From positions 1-34,247 of the forward strand of contig NZ_CABUAN010000024.1 of NCBI RefSeq assembly GCF_902489635.1: a stretch of 34,247 nt of DNA, written 5' to 3'. Both the position numbers and the translations under genes were made by a program. Origin of the DNA: an uncultured Porphyromonas sp. (lineage in GTDB: Bacteria; Bacteroidota; Bacteroidia; Bacteroidales; Porphyromonadaceae). The notes under the pieces were generated by a model. That model saw nothing but the letters and a program-made list of their open reading frames with translations. It was not told the origin of the DNA and made no database searches. The stretch's first letter is position 1. Every line of letters starts with the position of its first letter. This document shows positions 1 through 6,974 of the stretch, one piece after another.

Positions 1-125
1 TATTCGAGAAAGGAGGGAATCGGACGAATTTCCCCGTAAAGATATGTAAATAGAGATTGGAGGTTAGAGGCTAGAGATTAGAGGGCGGAGCTGACTCATT
101 GTATATTGTATATATAATGTGTTAG
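1..125. repeat. Flank module of a dispersed intergenic repeat, first copy
   Basis: Positions 1-50 match, with a few differences, the reverse complement of 22541-22590 (shared pieces include GGGAATCGGACGA and GTAAAGATATGT). Both copies then run into 7-bp TTAG-type repeats and an AT-rich palindrome preceded by GCTGAC (about 89-120 here, 22430-22460 there). The order of modules is therefore conserved. In the 22.6-kb copy the phased CCACGTGG array directly adjoins this module; here that side is cut off by the window start. Confidence 0.7.
54..88 (+). repeat. Heptanucleotide array, five units
   Basis: Five consecutive 7-bp units read agattgg, aggttag, aggctag, agattag, agggcgg. They belong to the same degenerate RRRTTAG family seen at 6814, 22506, 31670 and 33924. 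Confidence 0.7.
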
Positions 126-177
126 TTCTGTTCTCCCCGACGAAGGAAAGAGAGGCTGGAGGCCTTCTTGGTTCATC

Positions 178-225
178 GGAGGATTGGTCGGAGGGTTGGT
201 TGGAGGATTGGTCGGAGGGTTGGTT
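178..225 (+). repeat. 12-bp tandem repeat, four units
   Basis: Units GGAGGATTGGTC and GGAGGGTTGGTT alternate twice, so the true period is 24 bp with two exact copies. The tract lies between the flank module and the promoter of the first operon. A reverse-strand open frame across it encodes a proline/threonine-rich repeat and looks like an artefact. Confidence 0.85.
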
Positions 226-235
226 GCTAGGCCAG

Positions 236-267
236 TTGTGAGGGTTGGGAGCTTTTTTGTATCTTTA
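236..267 (+). promoter_or_regulatory. Candidate promoter of the 300-5998 operon
   Basis: TATCTTTA at 260-267 matches the Bacteroidota -7 box TAnnTTTG except for the last base. A TTG at 236-238 lies 21 bp upstream, near the expected -33 distance. Transcription would start near 273, giving a leader of about 25 nt before the ATG at 300. Confidence 0.45.
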
Positions 268-299
268 CGGAGCAATCGAAAAACAAGAATAGCGTTACT

Positions 300-1658
300 A
301 TGGCAAACATCAAAGAGTACATAGCGGAGCACGAGAACCGCTTTCACGAGGACCTATACGGTCTCGTGCGTATCCCATCGATCAGCGCGCAGAGCGAGCA
401 CAAGGCTGATATGCAGCGTGCTGCCGAGTATCTGCGTGACCACCTGCTCTCGCTAGGCGTGCAGGAGGCGGAGGTGATGCCTTCGCAGGGCAACCCCATC
501 GTCTTCGGACACTATAAGCAGCCTGGGGCGACGAAGACGATCCTCGTCTACGGGCACTATGACGTGATGCCTGTGGAGCCTCTGGAGCTGTGGGAGAGCC
601 AGCCCTTTGAGCCTGAGATACGCGATGGACGCATCTACGCTCGTGGCGCTAATGACGACAAGGGGCAGATTATGATCCAGCTCAAAGGCTTCGAGACCGC
701 TAAGGCTCTTGGCTTGGTCGGGGTCAATGTGAAGTTTATCTTCGAGGGCGAGGAGGAGATCGGCTCAGGGAGTTTGTCGCCTTTCTGCCGTGAGCATAAG
801 GATCTGCTGGCAGCGGACGTGATCCTCGTATCTGACACGACGATGCTGAGCGAGGTGACGCCGAGCATTACGGCTGGTCTACGTGGTCTCGCCTACTGGC
901 AGGTGGAGGTAACGGGTCCCAATAGGGATCTGCACTCAGGTCACTTCGGCGGTGCTGTCGCTAACCCGATCAATGAGCTGTGCAAGATCATTGCTCAGAT
1001 CGTAGACGACAAGGGACGCATCACGGTACCAGGCTTCTACGACAAGGTGCTACCACTCTCCGACGAGGAGCGTGCGATGATTCGCAAGGCGCCTTTCTCC
1101 GAGGAGGCTTACTGCCGTGCGCTGGATATTCGTGAGACGCAAGGCGAGGAGGGCTACATTACGCTAGAGCGCAATAGCTGTCGTCCTTCCTTTGACGTGT
1201 GCGGTATCTGGGGCGGTTATCAAGGCGAAGGTGCCAAGACGGTGCTTCCCTCGAAGGCTTACGCTAAGCTCTCTTGCCGTCTGGTGGCTAATCAGGATCA
1301 TGAGGAGATCTCCCGCCTGATGAAGGAGTATATCGAGCAGATCGCGCCTAAGTCTGTCCATGTGAAGGTGACGCCGATGCACGGCGGTGCGGGTTACTAC
1401 TGTCCGCTAGACCTGCCTGCTTACCAGGCTGCTGCTCAGGCGGTCGAGAAGGCTTACGGGGTGGCTCCGCTAGCGATACGCAGTGGCGGTAGCATTCCGA
1501 TTATTGCTGCTTTTGAGGAGATCCTCGGACTTAAGACGGTATTGATGGGCTTTGGTCTGGAGGAAGATGCAATCCACTCGCCCAATGAGAGCTTTTCGGT
1601 AGGTGTCTTCCGCAAGGGTGTCGAGGCGGTAGCTGAGTTTTACCGACTATTTAACTAA
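300..1658 (+). CDS. M20-family metallo-dipeptidase/peptidase
   Basis: A 452-residue cytoplasmic zinc peptidase of the M20 (PepV/CNDP-like) family, expected to hydrolyse dipeptides or short peptides, which suits an amino-acid-fermenting organism. Visible metal-site signatures are YGHYDVMP (H86, D88), the bridging-aspartate segment ARGANDDKGQ (115-123) and EGEEEIGS (149-156) with the catalytic glutamate. A dimerisation insert follows (about 205-370) with the DLHSGHFGG motif near 210-218. The C-terminal part has GGSIPI and a terminal metal histidine in DAIHSPNE. No signal peptide is seen. It is the first gene of a rightward run and ends 6 bp before the next start. Substrate specificity cannot be read from sequence; family assignment is firm. 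Confidence 0.9.
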   Translation: MANIKEYIAEHENRFHEDLYGLVRIPSISAQSEHKADMQRAAEYLRDHLLSLGVQEAEVMPSQGNPIVFGHYKQPGATKTILVYGHYDVMPVEPLELWESQPFEPEIRDGRIYARGANDDKGQIMIQLKGFETAKALGLVGVNVKFIFEGEEEIGSGSLSPFCREHKDLLAADVILVSDTTMLSEVTPSITAGLRGLAYWQVEVTGPNRDLHSGHFGGAVANPINELCKIIAQIVDDKGRITVPGFYDKVLPLSDEERAMIRKAPFSEEAYCRALDIRETQGEEGYITLERNSCRPSFDVCGIWGGYQGEGAKTVLPSKAYAKLSCRLVANQDHEEISRLMKEYIEQIAPKSVHVKVTPMHGGAGYYCPLDLPAYQAAAQAVEKAYGVAPLAIRSGGSIPIIAAFEEILGLKTVLMGFGLEEDAIHSPNESFSVGVFRKGVEAVAEFYRLFN

Positions 1659-1664
1659 ACGGGC

Positions 1665-2936
1665 ATGAGTAGTATACTAATTAAGGAGTCGCTCATCGGA
1701 GGGGCGACGCAAGATCTCTTGATCGTGGACAATCGTATCGACAAGATCGGTACGGATCTGCTCCCGATCGATGAAGAGACGATCATCCTCGACGGCCGTG
1801 ACAAGGCGGTCGTGCCAGGACTCTGCAACGGACACACACACTGTGCCATGACGCTCTTCAGAGGGTATGGCGATGACCTGCCGTTGCAGACTTGGCTGGA
1901 GGACTACATCTGGCCCGTGGAGGCACACATGACGGAGGAGGATATCTACGTCGGTGCTTTGCTCGGCTGTGTGGAGATGATCCAGAGCGGTACGACCTGC
2001 TTCCTCGATATGTACACAGCGCCTGAGGCGACCGCTCGTGCGGTGCTGGAGACAGGCATAAGGGCTAATCTGAGCTACACGCTCTTCGACCGTGGCGATG
2101 CCGAGCGGGCACAGCTAGATCGCGACAATTGCTACCGCTATGAGCAGCTCTTTGCGGAGCTCCCTGAGCGGATCGGCTGGAGTGTGGGACCACACGCTAT
2201 CTACACCGTTTCGGGGGATCAATTGCACTTCGCGAAGGAGTTTGCCGAGGAGCATGAGATCCCCATTCACCTGCACCTCTCCGAGACAGAGCGTGAGGTG
2301 AAGGATTGTATTGCCGAGCACGGCACGACGCCTGTCCGCTATCTGGAGCAGATCGATGCGCTCTCGCCTCGCTGCATCATGGCGCACAGCTTATGGCTGG
2401 ACGATGAGGAGCTAGACATCCTAGCACGTCACGGCTGTACACTGGTTCACAACCCGGCGAGCAATATGAAGCTGGCTAGTGGTGGGCGCTTTCGCTACGA
2501 AGAGATGAAGGAGCGGGGCATCCCTGTGGCTATTGGTACGGACGGCTGCTCCTCGAGCAACGACCTGGACATGTACATCGCTATGCGTATGGCTTCGCTC
2601 CTGGGCAAGGTGTGGCGCTACGACCCGACAGCGGTCTGCGCTCCCGACATCTACCGCTCCGCAACGGAGGTGGGCTACGCTATGCTGGGACTCAAGGGCG
2701 GACGCATCGAGGAGGGCTACCTAGCCGACCTTTGTCTTATAGACCTTAAGGCGCCGAGCATGGTGCCTTGTCACAATCTGACTTCAAATCTTGTCTACGC
2801 AGGCTCCTCGACGATCGTCTCGACGACCATCGTGGACGGAGCAATCCTCATGCGTGACCGTGAGATCGTCGGCATGGAGCGCATTATCGAGATGGCTCGT
2901 CGCACGGCTCACGACTTACTTCACCGTAAGGGGTAG
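1665..2936 (+). CDS. mtaD: Amidohydrolase, MTA/SAH deaminase type
   Basis: A 423-residue metal-dependent deaminase of the amidohydrolase superfamily (TrzN/MtaD/SsnA group). The N-terminal HxH pair is in CNGHTHC (H57, H59). Later metal ligands are the histidine of IHLHLSE and the one in CIMAHSLWL, and the aspartate in IGTDGCSSSNDLD near 290. These are the hallmarks of enzymes that deaminate 5'-methylthioadenosine, S-adenosylhomocysteine or related purines. It starts 6 bp after the peptidase and is followed 33 bp later by purine nucleoside phosphorylase, which would cleave the resulting inosine-type nucleosides. That context supports purine salvage, although SsnA-type or guanine-type activity cannot be excluded. 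Confidence 0.8.
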   Translation: MSSILIKESLIGGATQDLLIVDNRIDKIGTDLLPIDEETIILDGRDKAVVPGLCNGHTHCAMTLFRGYGDDLPLQTWLEDYIWPVEAHMTEEDIYVGALLGCVEMIQSGTTCFLDMYTAPEATARAVLETGIRANLSYTLFDRGDAERAQLDRDNCYRYEQLFAELPERIGWSVGPHAIYTVSGDQLHFAKEFAEEHEIPIHLHLSETEREVKDCIAEHGTTPVRYLEQIDALSPRCIMAHSLWLDDEELDILARHGCTLVHNPASNMKLASGGRFRYEEMKERGIPVAIGTDGCSSSNDLDMYIAMRMASLLGKVWRYDPTAVCAPDIYRSATEVGYAMLGLKGGRIEEGYLADLCLIDLKAPSMVPCHNLTSNLVYAGSSTIVSTTIVDGAILMRDREIVGMERIIEMARRTAHDLLHRKG

Positions 2937-2969
2937 AGACCTTTTCACTATCAAACGAAATACACTACT

Positions 2970-3785
2970 ATGGACTTTCAAAAATATCAGCAAGCAGCCG
3001 ACTATATCAAGAGCAAGATAGCGGCACAGCCCCGCGTGGGCATCATACTAGGTAGCGGCCTGGGCAATCTAGCCGACGAGATCGCTAACCCGACCATCAT
3101 CCCATACAGCGAGATCCCCAACTTCGCACACTCGACCGCTATCGGTCACAAGGGCAACTTCATCTCTGGCACGCTGGGTGGTGTCCCCGTGGTGGCGATG
3201 CAGGGACGCTTTCACTACTACGAGGGCTACCCGATGGAGGTGGTCACGCTGCCAGTGCGGGTGATGAAGCTCCTCGGCATCGAGATCCTGATTGTCTCCA
3301 ACGCTGCGGGTGGCATCAACTCGAACTTCCACGTGGGTGACCTGATGATCATCAGGGATCATATCAATATGCTTCCCAACCCACTCATTGGTCCTAATGA
3401 TGAGAACTTTGGGGTCCGCTTCCCCGATATGACGCGTGCTTACGATCGTGAACTGATTGCGCTCGCTGAGACCATCGCTCAAGAGCAAAAGTTGACACTC
3501 CAGAAGGGTGTCTACGTAAGTCTTACCGGTCCTTCCTACGAGACGCCTGCAGAGTATAAGTATTGGCAGACGGTCGGCGCTGATGCGGTCGGCATGAGCA
3601 CGACGCCAGAGGTGATTGTGGCTCGCCATGCGGGTATCCGCGTCTTCGGCATGTCCGTCATCACGAACGAGGGGTGGCACTTCGAGGGAGACTACACGAA
3701 CGATGGCGACGAGGTGGTCGCTGCCGCCAATGCCGCCTCCAAGCGTATGGGTGGTCTCATCGCAGAGCTCATAGCCCGTGCCTAA
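2970..3785 (+). CDS. punA: Purine nucleoside phosphorylase, trimeric class
   Basis: A 271-residue cytosolic enzyme that splits purine nucleosides with phosphate into free base and (deoxy)ribose-1-phosphate. The phosphate/ribose site motifs are GIILGSGLGNLADEI near the N-terminus, HKGNF and GRFHYYEG. SNAAGGIN (about 110-117) and GPSYETPAEYKYW with GADAVGMSTTPE (about 185-210) follow, and ITNEG is the base-site segment. Together these mark the low-molecular-mass trimeric (PNP/MTAP) family. The length is normal. It follows the deaminase and overlaps the next gene by 8 bp, implying translational coupling. The assignment is secure; preference for inosine/guanosine over methylthioadenosine is inferred from the TNEG motif. 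Confidence 0.93.
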   Translation: MDFQKYQQAADYIKSKIAAQPRVGIILGSGLGNLADEIANPTIIPYSEIPNFAHSTAIGHKGNFISGTLGGVPVVAMQGRFHYYEGYPMEVVTLPVRVMKLLGIEILIVSNAAGGINSNFHVGDLMIIRDHINMLPNPLIGPNDENFGVRFPDMTRAYDRELIALAETIAQEQKLTLQKGVYVSLTGPSYETPAEYKYWQTVGADAVGMSTTPEVIVARHAGIRVFGMSVITNEGWHFEGDYTNDGDEVVAAANAASKRMGGLIAELIARA

Positions 3786-4377
3786 CTCCCCGATAGACGA
3801 AGAGACGATCGCTGCACAGCTTGTCGCCATACGTGCTGCGCTCCGCACACGTATGGACGGCTCTGTGGCGCAGTCGATGCGGGAGTCGGGACTGGACTAC
3901 CGCTACAACTGGGGCTGGACACGAGGCTATCTCCTAGAGCTTGCGGCGCAGTACCAGCCCTCCCGACAGCTTGCCGAGGCACTGCGGGACACCTCCGTGC
4001 GGGAGCTGCTGATCCTCTCCACAATGCTCTTCCCCCGTGAGGAGCTCACGGAGCAAGACGTGGCGGCTTTCCTCGAGAAGGCAACCAATGTGGAGCTACA
4101 GGAGCAGCTCGCCTTTAACCTCCTATCATACGCACCACTAGCCATTCGCTGGGCGGAGAAGGTTGTCTTAAGCAACGCTACTGATGAGTCGAAGCTCTAC
4201 GTGGCACTCTTAACCATCGCAAACTATACGAAGCGACAGCCTGACAAGCCTTTGCCAGAGAAGCTGACGGAGGCACTGGAGTCGTATGTCTCTGCCGAAG
4301 AGCTACCGATGCATTGTCGTCGTGTGGCGTATGATCTGCTGATTACATTAGAAGAGCGCACAGCAAGCAATGATTGA
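3778..4377 (+). CDS. Helical-repeat protein, possibly DNA-alkylation-repair (AlkD)-like
   Basis: A 199-residue, almost entirely alpha-helical protein with no signal peptide. The GTG at 3778 overlaps the upstream stop by 8 bp and the 3' end overlaps the glycogen synthase start by 8 bp, so it sits inside a coupled operon. The pattern of amphipathic helices (for example RELLILSTMLFP, followed by blocks ending AFNLLSYAPLAI and LYVALLTIANY) resembles the HEAT-like repeats of AlkD-type proteins, a family with many uncharacterised members in Bacteroidota. AlkD's DNA-glycosylase catalytic residues could not be confirmed by eye. It may be only a structural relative, and its role in this operon is unknown. 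Confidence 0.6.
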   Translation: MPNSPIDEETIAAQLVAIRAALRTRMDGSVAQSMRESGLDYRYNWGWTRGYLLELAAQYQPSRQLAEALRDTSVRELLILSTMLFPREELTEQDVAAFLEKATNVELQEQLAFNLLSYAPLAIRWAEKVVLSNATDESKLYVALLTIANYTKRQPDKPLPEKLTEALESYVSAEELPMHCRRVAYDLLITLEERTASND

Positions 4378-5998
4378 CGCATACTTTATCTCAGAGGTGT
4401 CGTGGGAGGTCGCCAACAAGGTGGGTGGCATCTACACCGTCCTCTCGTCACGAGCGGGCGAGATGATGCATCGCCACGGGGCGGAGCAAGTTCTTTTCGT
4501 GGGTCCTCGTCTTCGACCGATGGAGGAGATGGTAGACTTTCGTGCGGAGACCTTTTGCATCACCCTGCCCAGTCACATCTCGCTACTGGGCGTGGAGCTA
4601 CCGATCACGCAGGGCTACTGGCTCACGCCTGGGGGTGAAGCGCAAACGATCCTCGTGGACTACAAGCCGCTCGCCACAGTCCGTGATCAGCTCTACTACC
4701 TCATGTGGCAGCACTACGGCATCCAGTCGGACCTCGGTTATGGCGACTACGACGACTCCTGTCTCTTTGCCCTTGCAGCTGCCGCGACACTGCTCGCTGT
4801 GACTCCGCAGCTCGCGTCGCCTGGGAGTCAGCCGATAGCTATTTATAATGAGTGGATCACTGGCATGGGCTTGCTCTATCATCACCTGCAGCAGCCAGAC
4901 CTGCGCTCGCTCTTTATCACCCACGCCACGACCGTGGGGCGCTCTATCTGTAGCAATGGCAAGGATCTCTACCGCTACTTCACGGGCTACCACGGAGATC
5001 AGATGGCGAGCGAACTGCATGTCGAGGCGAAGCATGCGCTAGAGAAGGCGGCCGCCCATACCGCCACCATCTTTGCGACGGTCAGCGAGGTGACCGCTCT
5101 GGAGTGTACACAGCTCTTGGAGCGTACGCCAGTGGTCTTGCCGAATGGCTTCCACGCATTGGCTACAAGTCGCTTTAAGTCAAAGGCTCGCCAGCGATTG
5201 CTAGACGTTGCCAGCCGGCTTTATGGCAAAACCTTTGCCGCTGAGCGCACGACACTCGTCGCTACCTCGGGACGCTACGAGTATCGCAACAAAGGGATCG
5301 ACCTCATTGTCGCTTCTCTCGAGAGCCTCCTCCAGCAGCAAGCGAAGCTTTCGTCTGACCTCATCCTTTACTTCTTCATTCCCGCTTGGGTTGCCGAGCC
5401 TAGAGCCGACCTAGCCTATCTGCTCAGTGATACCGACCCAGAGAGCGGTATCACCCCATTACAGTATCCTTACTTAACGCATTGGCTGCACAACTTGCGA
5501 GAGGATACACTTGCTAATCGTCTAGGCGAGCTACTCCAAAGAGGTGCAACAGCGCAGCACATCTATCCGATCTTCGTGCCCACCTACCTCGATGGTCATG
5601 ACGGTATCCTAGGCTTTCCTTATTATGATCTGCTGAGTGCCCTCGATCTGACCCTTTTTCCCTCGTACTATGAGCCGTGGGGCTACACGCCGCTAGAGAG
5701 TATCGCCTATGGCGTGCCGACGGTGACGACAGACTTGTCTGGCTTTGGCCAGGCGATCTTAGAGCTCTATGGCGAGCCTGCTACGGACAGCCTGCAGCAC
5801 GGTGTGCAGGTCATCCCACGTCGTGATCATGACGACGCCTTTGTGACAAAGGCCTTGGCGACGATCCTAGAGCAAGCTACCGCAGGACTCCCGAAGGCAT
5901 GCTACAAGCAAGCTCGGCAGACAGCCGCCCAAGCGCTTTGGGCACACTATTACGACTATTATATAGAGACTTACCGTCAGATGAAGACGCCGAGCTAG
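4370..5998 (+). CDS. Glycogen synthase, GT3 (eukaryotic-type) family
   Basis: A 542-residue glycosyltransferase expected to extend alpha-1,4-glucan chains from a nucleotide-glucose donor in the cytoplasm. The N-terminal EVSWEVANKVGGIYTVLSSR is the signature of the GT3 family found in fungi, animals and Bacteroidota, not of the GT5 GlgA family. Other family blocks are HATTVGRSICSNGKDLYRYF (about 185-204) and PSYYEPWGYTPLES (about 428-441), the donor-site region with the catalytic EPWG element. Length is close to bacterial homologues and there is no truncation. It is last in the rightward operon, with an ATG inside the previous reading frame. Its stop overlaps the convergent L,D-transpeptidase stop by 4 bp. 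Confidence 0.92.
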   Translation: MIDAYFISEVSWEVANKVGGIYTVLSSRAGEMMHRHGAEQVLFVGPRLRPMEEMVDFRAETFCITLPSHISLLGVELPITQGYWLTPGGEAQTILVDYKPLATVRDQLYYLMWQHYGIQSDLGYGDYDDSCLFALAAAATLLAVTPQLASPGSQPIAIYNEWITGMGLLYHHLQQPDLRSLFITHATTVGRSICSNGKDLYRYFTGYHGDQMASELHVEAKHALEKAAAHTATIFATVSEVTALECTQLLERTPVVLPNGFHALATSRFKSKARQRLLDVASRLYGKTFAAERTTLVATSGRYEYRNKGIDLIVASLESLLQQQAKLSSDLILYFFIPAWVAEPRADLAYLLSDTDPESGITPLQYPYLTHWLHNLREDTLANRLGELLQRGATAQHIYPIFVPTYLDGHDGILGFPYYDLLSALDLTLFPSYYEPWGYTPLESIAYGVPTVTTDLSGFGQAILELYGEPATDSLQHGVQVIPRRDHDDAFVTKALATILEQATAGLPKACYKQARQTAAQALWAHYYDYYIETYRQMKTPS

Positions 5999-6771
5999 TT
6001 GATCAGCTGCGTGCGGCTATCCTGATCGGCTCTAGCAGGCTCCATCTCGGAGCGTGGCACCATGCTCTGGGCGAGGTAGTCAGGACGATTGGCGTAGATG
6101 TATAGGACGCTGCCCCCCTTGATCGCATCGATGATTGGACGCGCCAGTGCACGAGGCACTGCAGGGCACCCGTAGCTACGCCCGAGACGTCCCTGTCGGA
6201 TGATCTGATCATTCACATAAGCGGCACCATGTACGACGATAGCACGAGCCCGTGCCTGATCGTTGTACCCACGCTCCAGCCCGTCGAGACGTAGCGAGTA
6301 GCCGTTGCTCCCGCTGTAAGTCTCATTGGTTAGGTAGAAGCCCAGAGAGCTCTGATGTGAGTTCGGTTGGTTGGAAAAAGAGGTAGCGTAGTTTTCCCCA
6401 CTACCACGTCCATGCGCGCAAAGCGTAGCATAGAGGAGCTTACCCTGCTCCATGTCAAAGACAAACATACGCTCCTGAGTCGAGGGCTTGGAGAAGTCCA
6501 CGATGGTAAGCCGTGAGCGATGCTTGTTTGAGATCTGATTGTATCCCCGCACGCCCAGGCTAAAAGCCTCAAACGAGAGCCTCCCCTCCAGGCCCATCTG
6601 CTGGTAGAGCTGATTGATCTGCTGTCGCTCTGCAGAGGTAGGTACGACCGTCACACGGTGTCCCGTGGGCGGTATGTCCCACAGCGAGACATCAGACCCA
6701 GCTACGTAGCTAGGCATGAGTATCATCAAGATTATCAACCATCTAAGTGAAGAGCTGTGAAGCGTATGCAT
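5995..6771 (-). CDS. Murein L,D-transpeptidase catalytic-domain family protein
   Basis: An exported 258-residue protein of the YkuD-like family (murein L,D-transpeptidase catalytic domain, as in PF13645). These enzymes use a cysteine to cross-link or trim peptidoglycan stem peptides in the periplasm. The catalytic histidine is in VVHGAAYV (H181) and the nucleophile in GRSYGCPAVP (C202). The region before them (SLGFYLTNETYSG) is typical. The first 26 residues form a signal peptide. The frame opens six codons earlier at 6789, but a -7 box at 6798-6805 would start transcription at about 6791. The ATG at 6771 is therefore the better start, also because a normal signal peptide begins there. The gene appears monocistronic. 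Confidence 0.85.
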   Translation of the reverse strand: MHTLHSSSLRWLIILMILMPSYVAGSDVSLWDIPPTGHRVTVVPTSAERQQINQLYQQMGLEGRLSFEAFSLGVRGYNQISNKHRSRLTIVDFSKPSTQERMFVFDMEQGKLLYATLCAHGRGSGENYATSFSNQPNSHQSSLGFYLTNETYSGSNGYSLRLDGLERGYNDQARARAIVVHGAAYVNDQIIRQGRLGRSYGCPAVPRALARPIIDAIKGGSVLYIYANRPDYLAQSMVPRSEMEPARADQDSRTQLIN

Positions 6772-6797
6772 ATCTAGTAAGAGGCTCATTAACGCGC

Positions 6798-6805
6798 CAA
6801 AGGTA
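6798..6805 (-). promoter_or_regulatory. Candidate -7 box for the L,D-transpeptidase gene
   Basis: The minus strand reads TACCTTTG, an exact TAnnTTTG match, 26 bp before the chosen ATG at 6771. No TTG is visible at the usual -33 distance; that stretch is occupied by the heptad array. Confidence 0.5.
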
Positions 6806-6813
6806 CGAAAAAG

Positions 6814-6901
6814 AGATTAGATGTTAGATGTTAGAGGTTAGAAATTAGAGGTCAGAGGCTAGATGTTAGATGTTAGTTTCTAGCAGCACTAGCAACACTA
6901 G
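6814..6901 (+). repeat. Heptad array (ten units) followed by 9-bp units
   Basis: Ten in-register 7-bp units occupy 6814-6883: agattag, atgttag twice, aggttag, aaattag, aggtcag, aggctag, atgttag twice, tttctag. Two 9-bp units ending in CACTAG follow (cagcactag, caacactag). The array fills the space between the L,D-transpeptidase promoter and the fimbrial-operon terminator. Confidence 0.85.
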
Positions 6902-6912
6902 TGCCCCCTCTC

Positions 6913-6959
6913 TAAAAACGCAGTCGGTCGGCACACACAACCTGTGTGCCGACCGACTG
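6913..6959 (-). terminator. Rho-independent terminator of the fimbrial operon
   Basis: A perfect 17-bp stem (6921-6937 with 6943-6959) closes a 5-nt loop and is followed on the minus strand by CG and then TTTTT. It begins 15 bp after the last fimbrial gene's stop codon. Confidence 0.9.
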
Positions 6960-6974
6960 ATAGTGCTCGACCGC

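Noticed and set aside
96..347. 83-residue minus-strand ORF with a TNPPTNPP repeat
   Set aside because: It is the translation of the 12-bp DNA repeat and runs into the M20 peptidase gene on the other strand.
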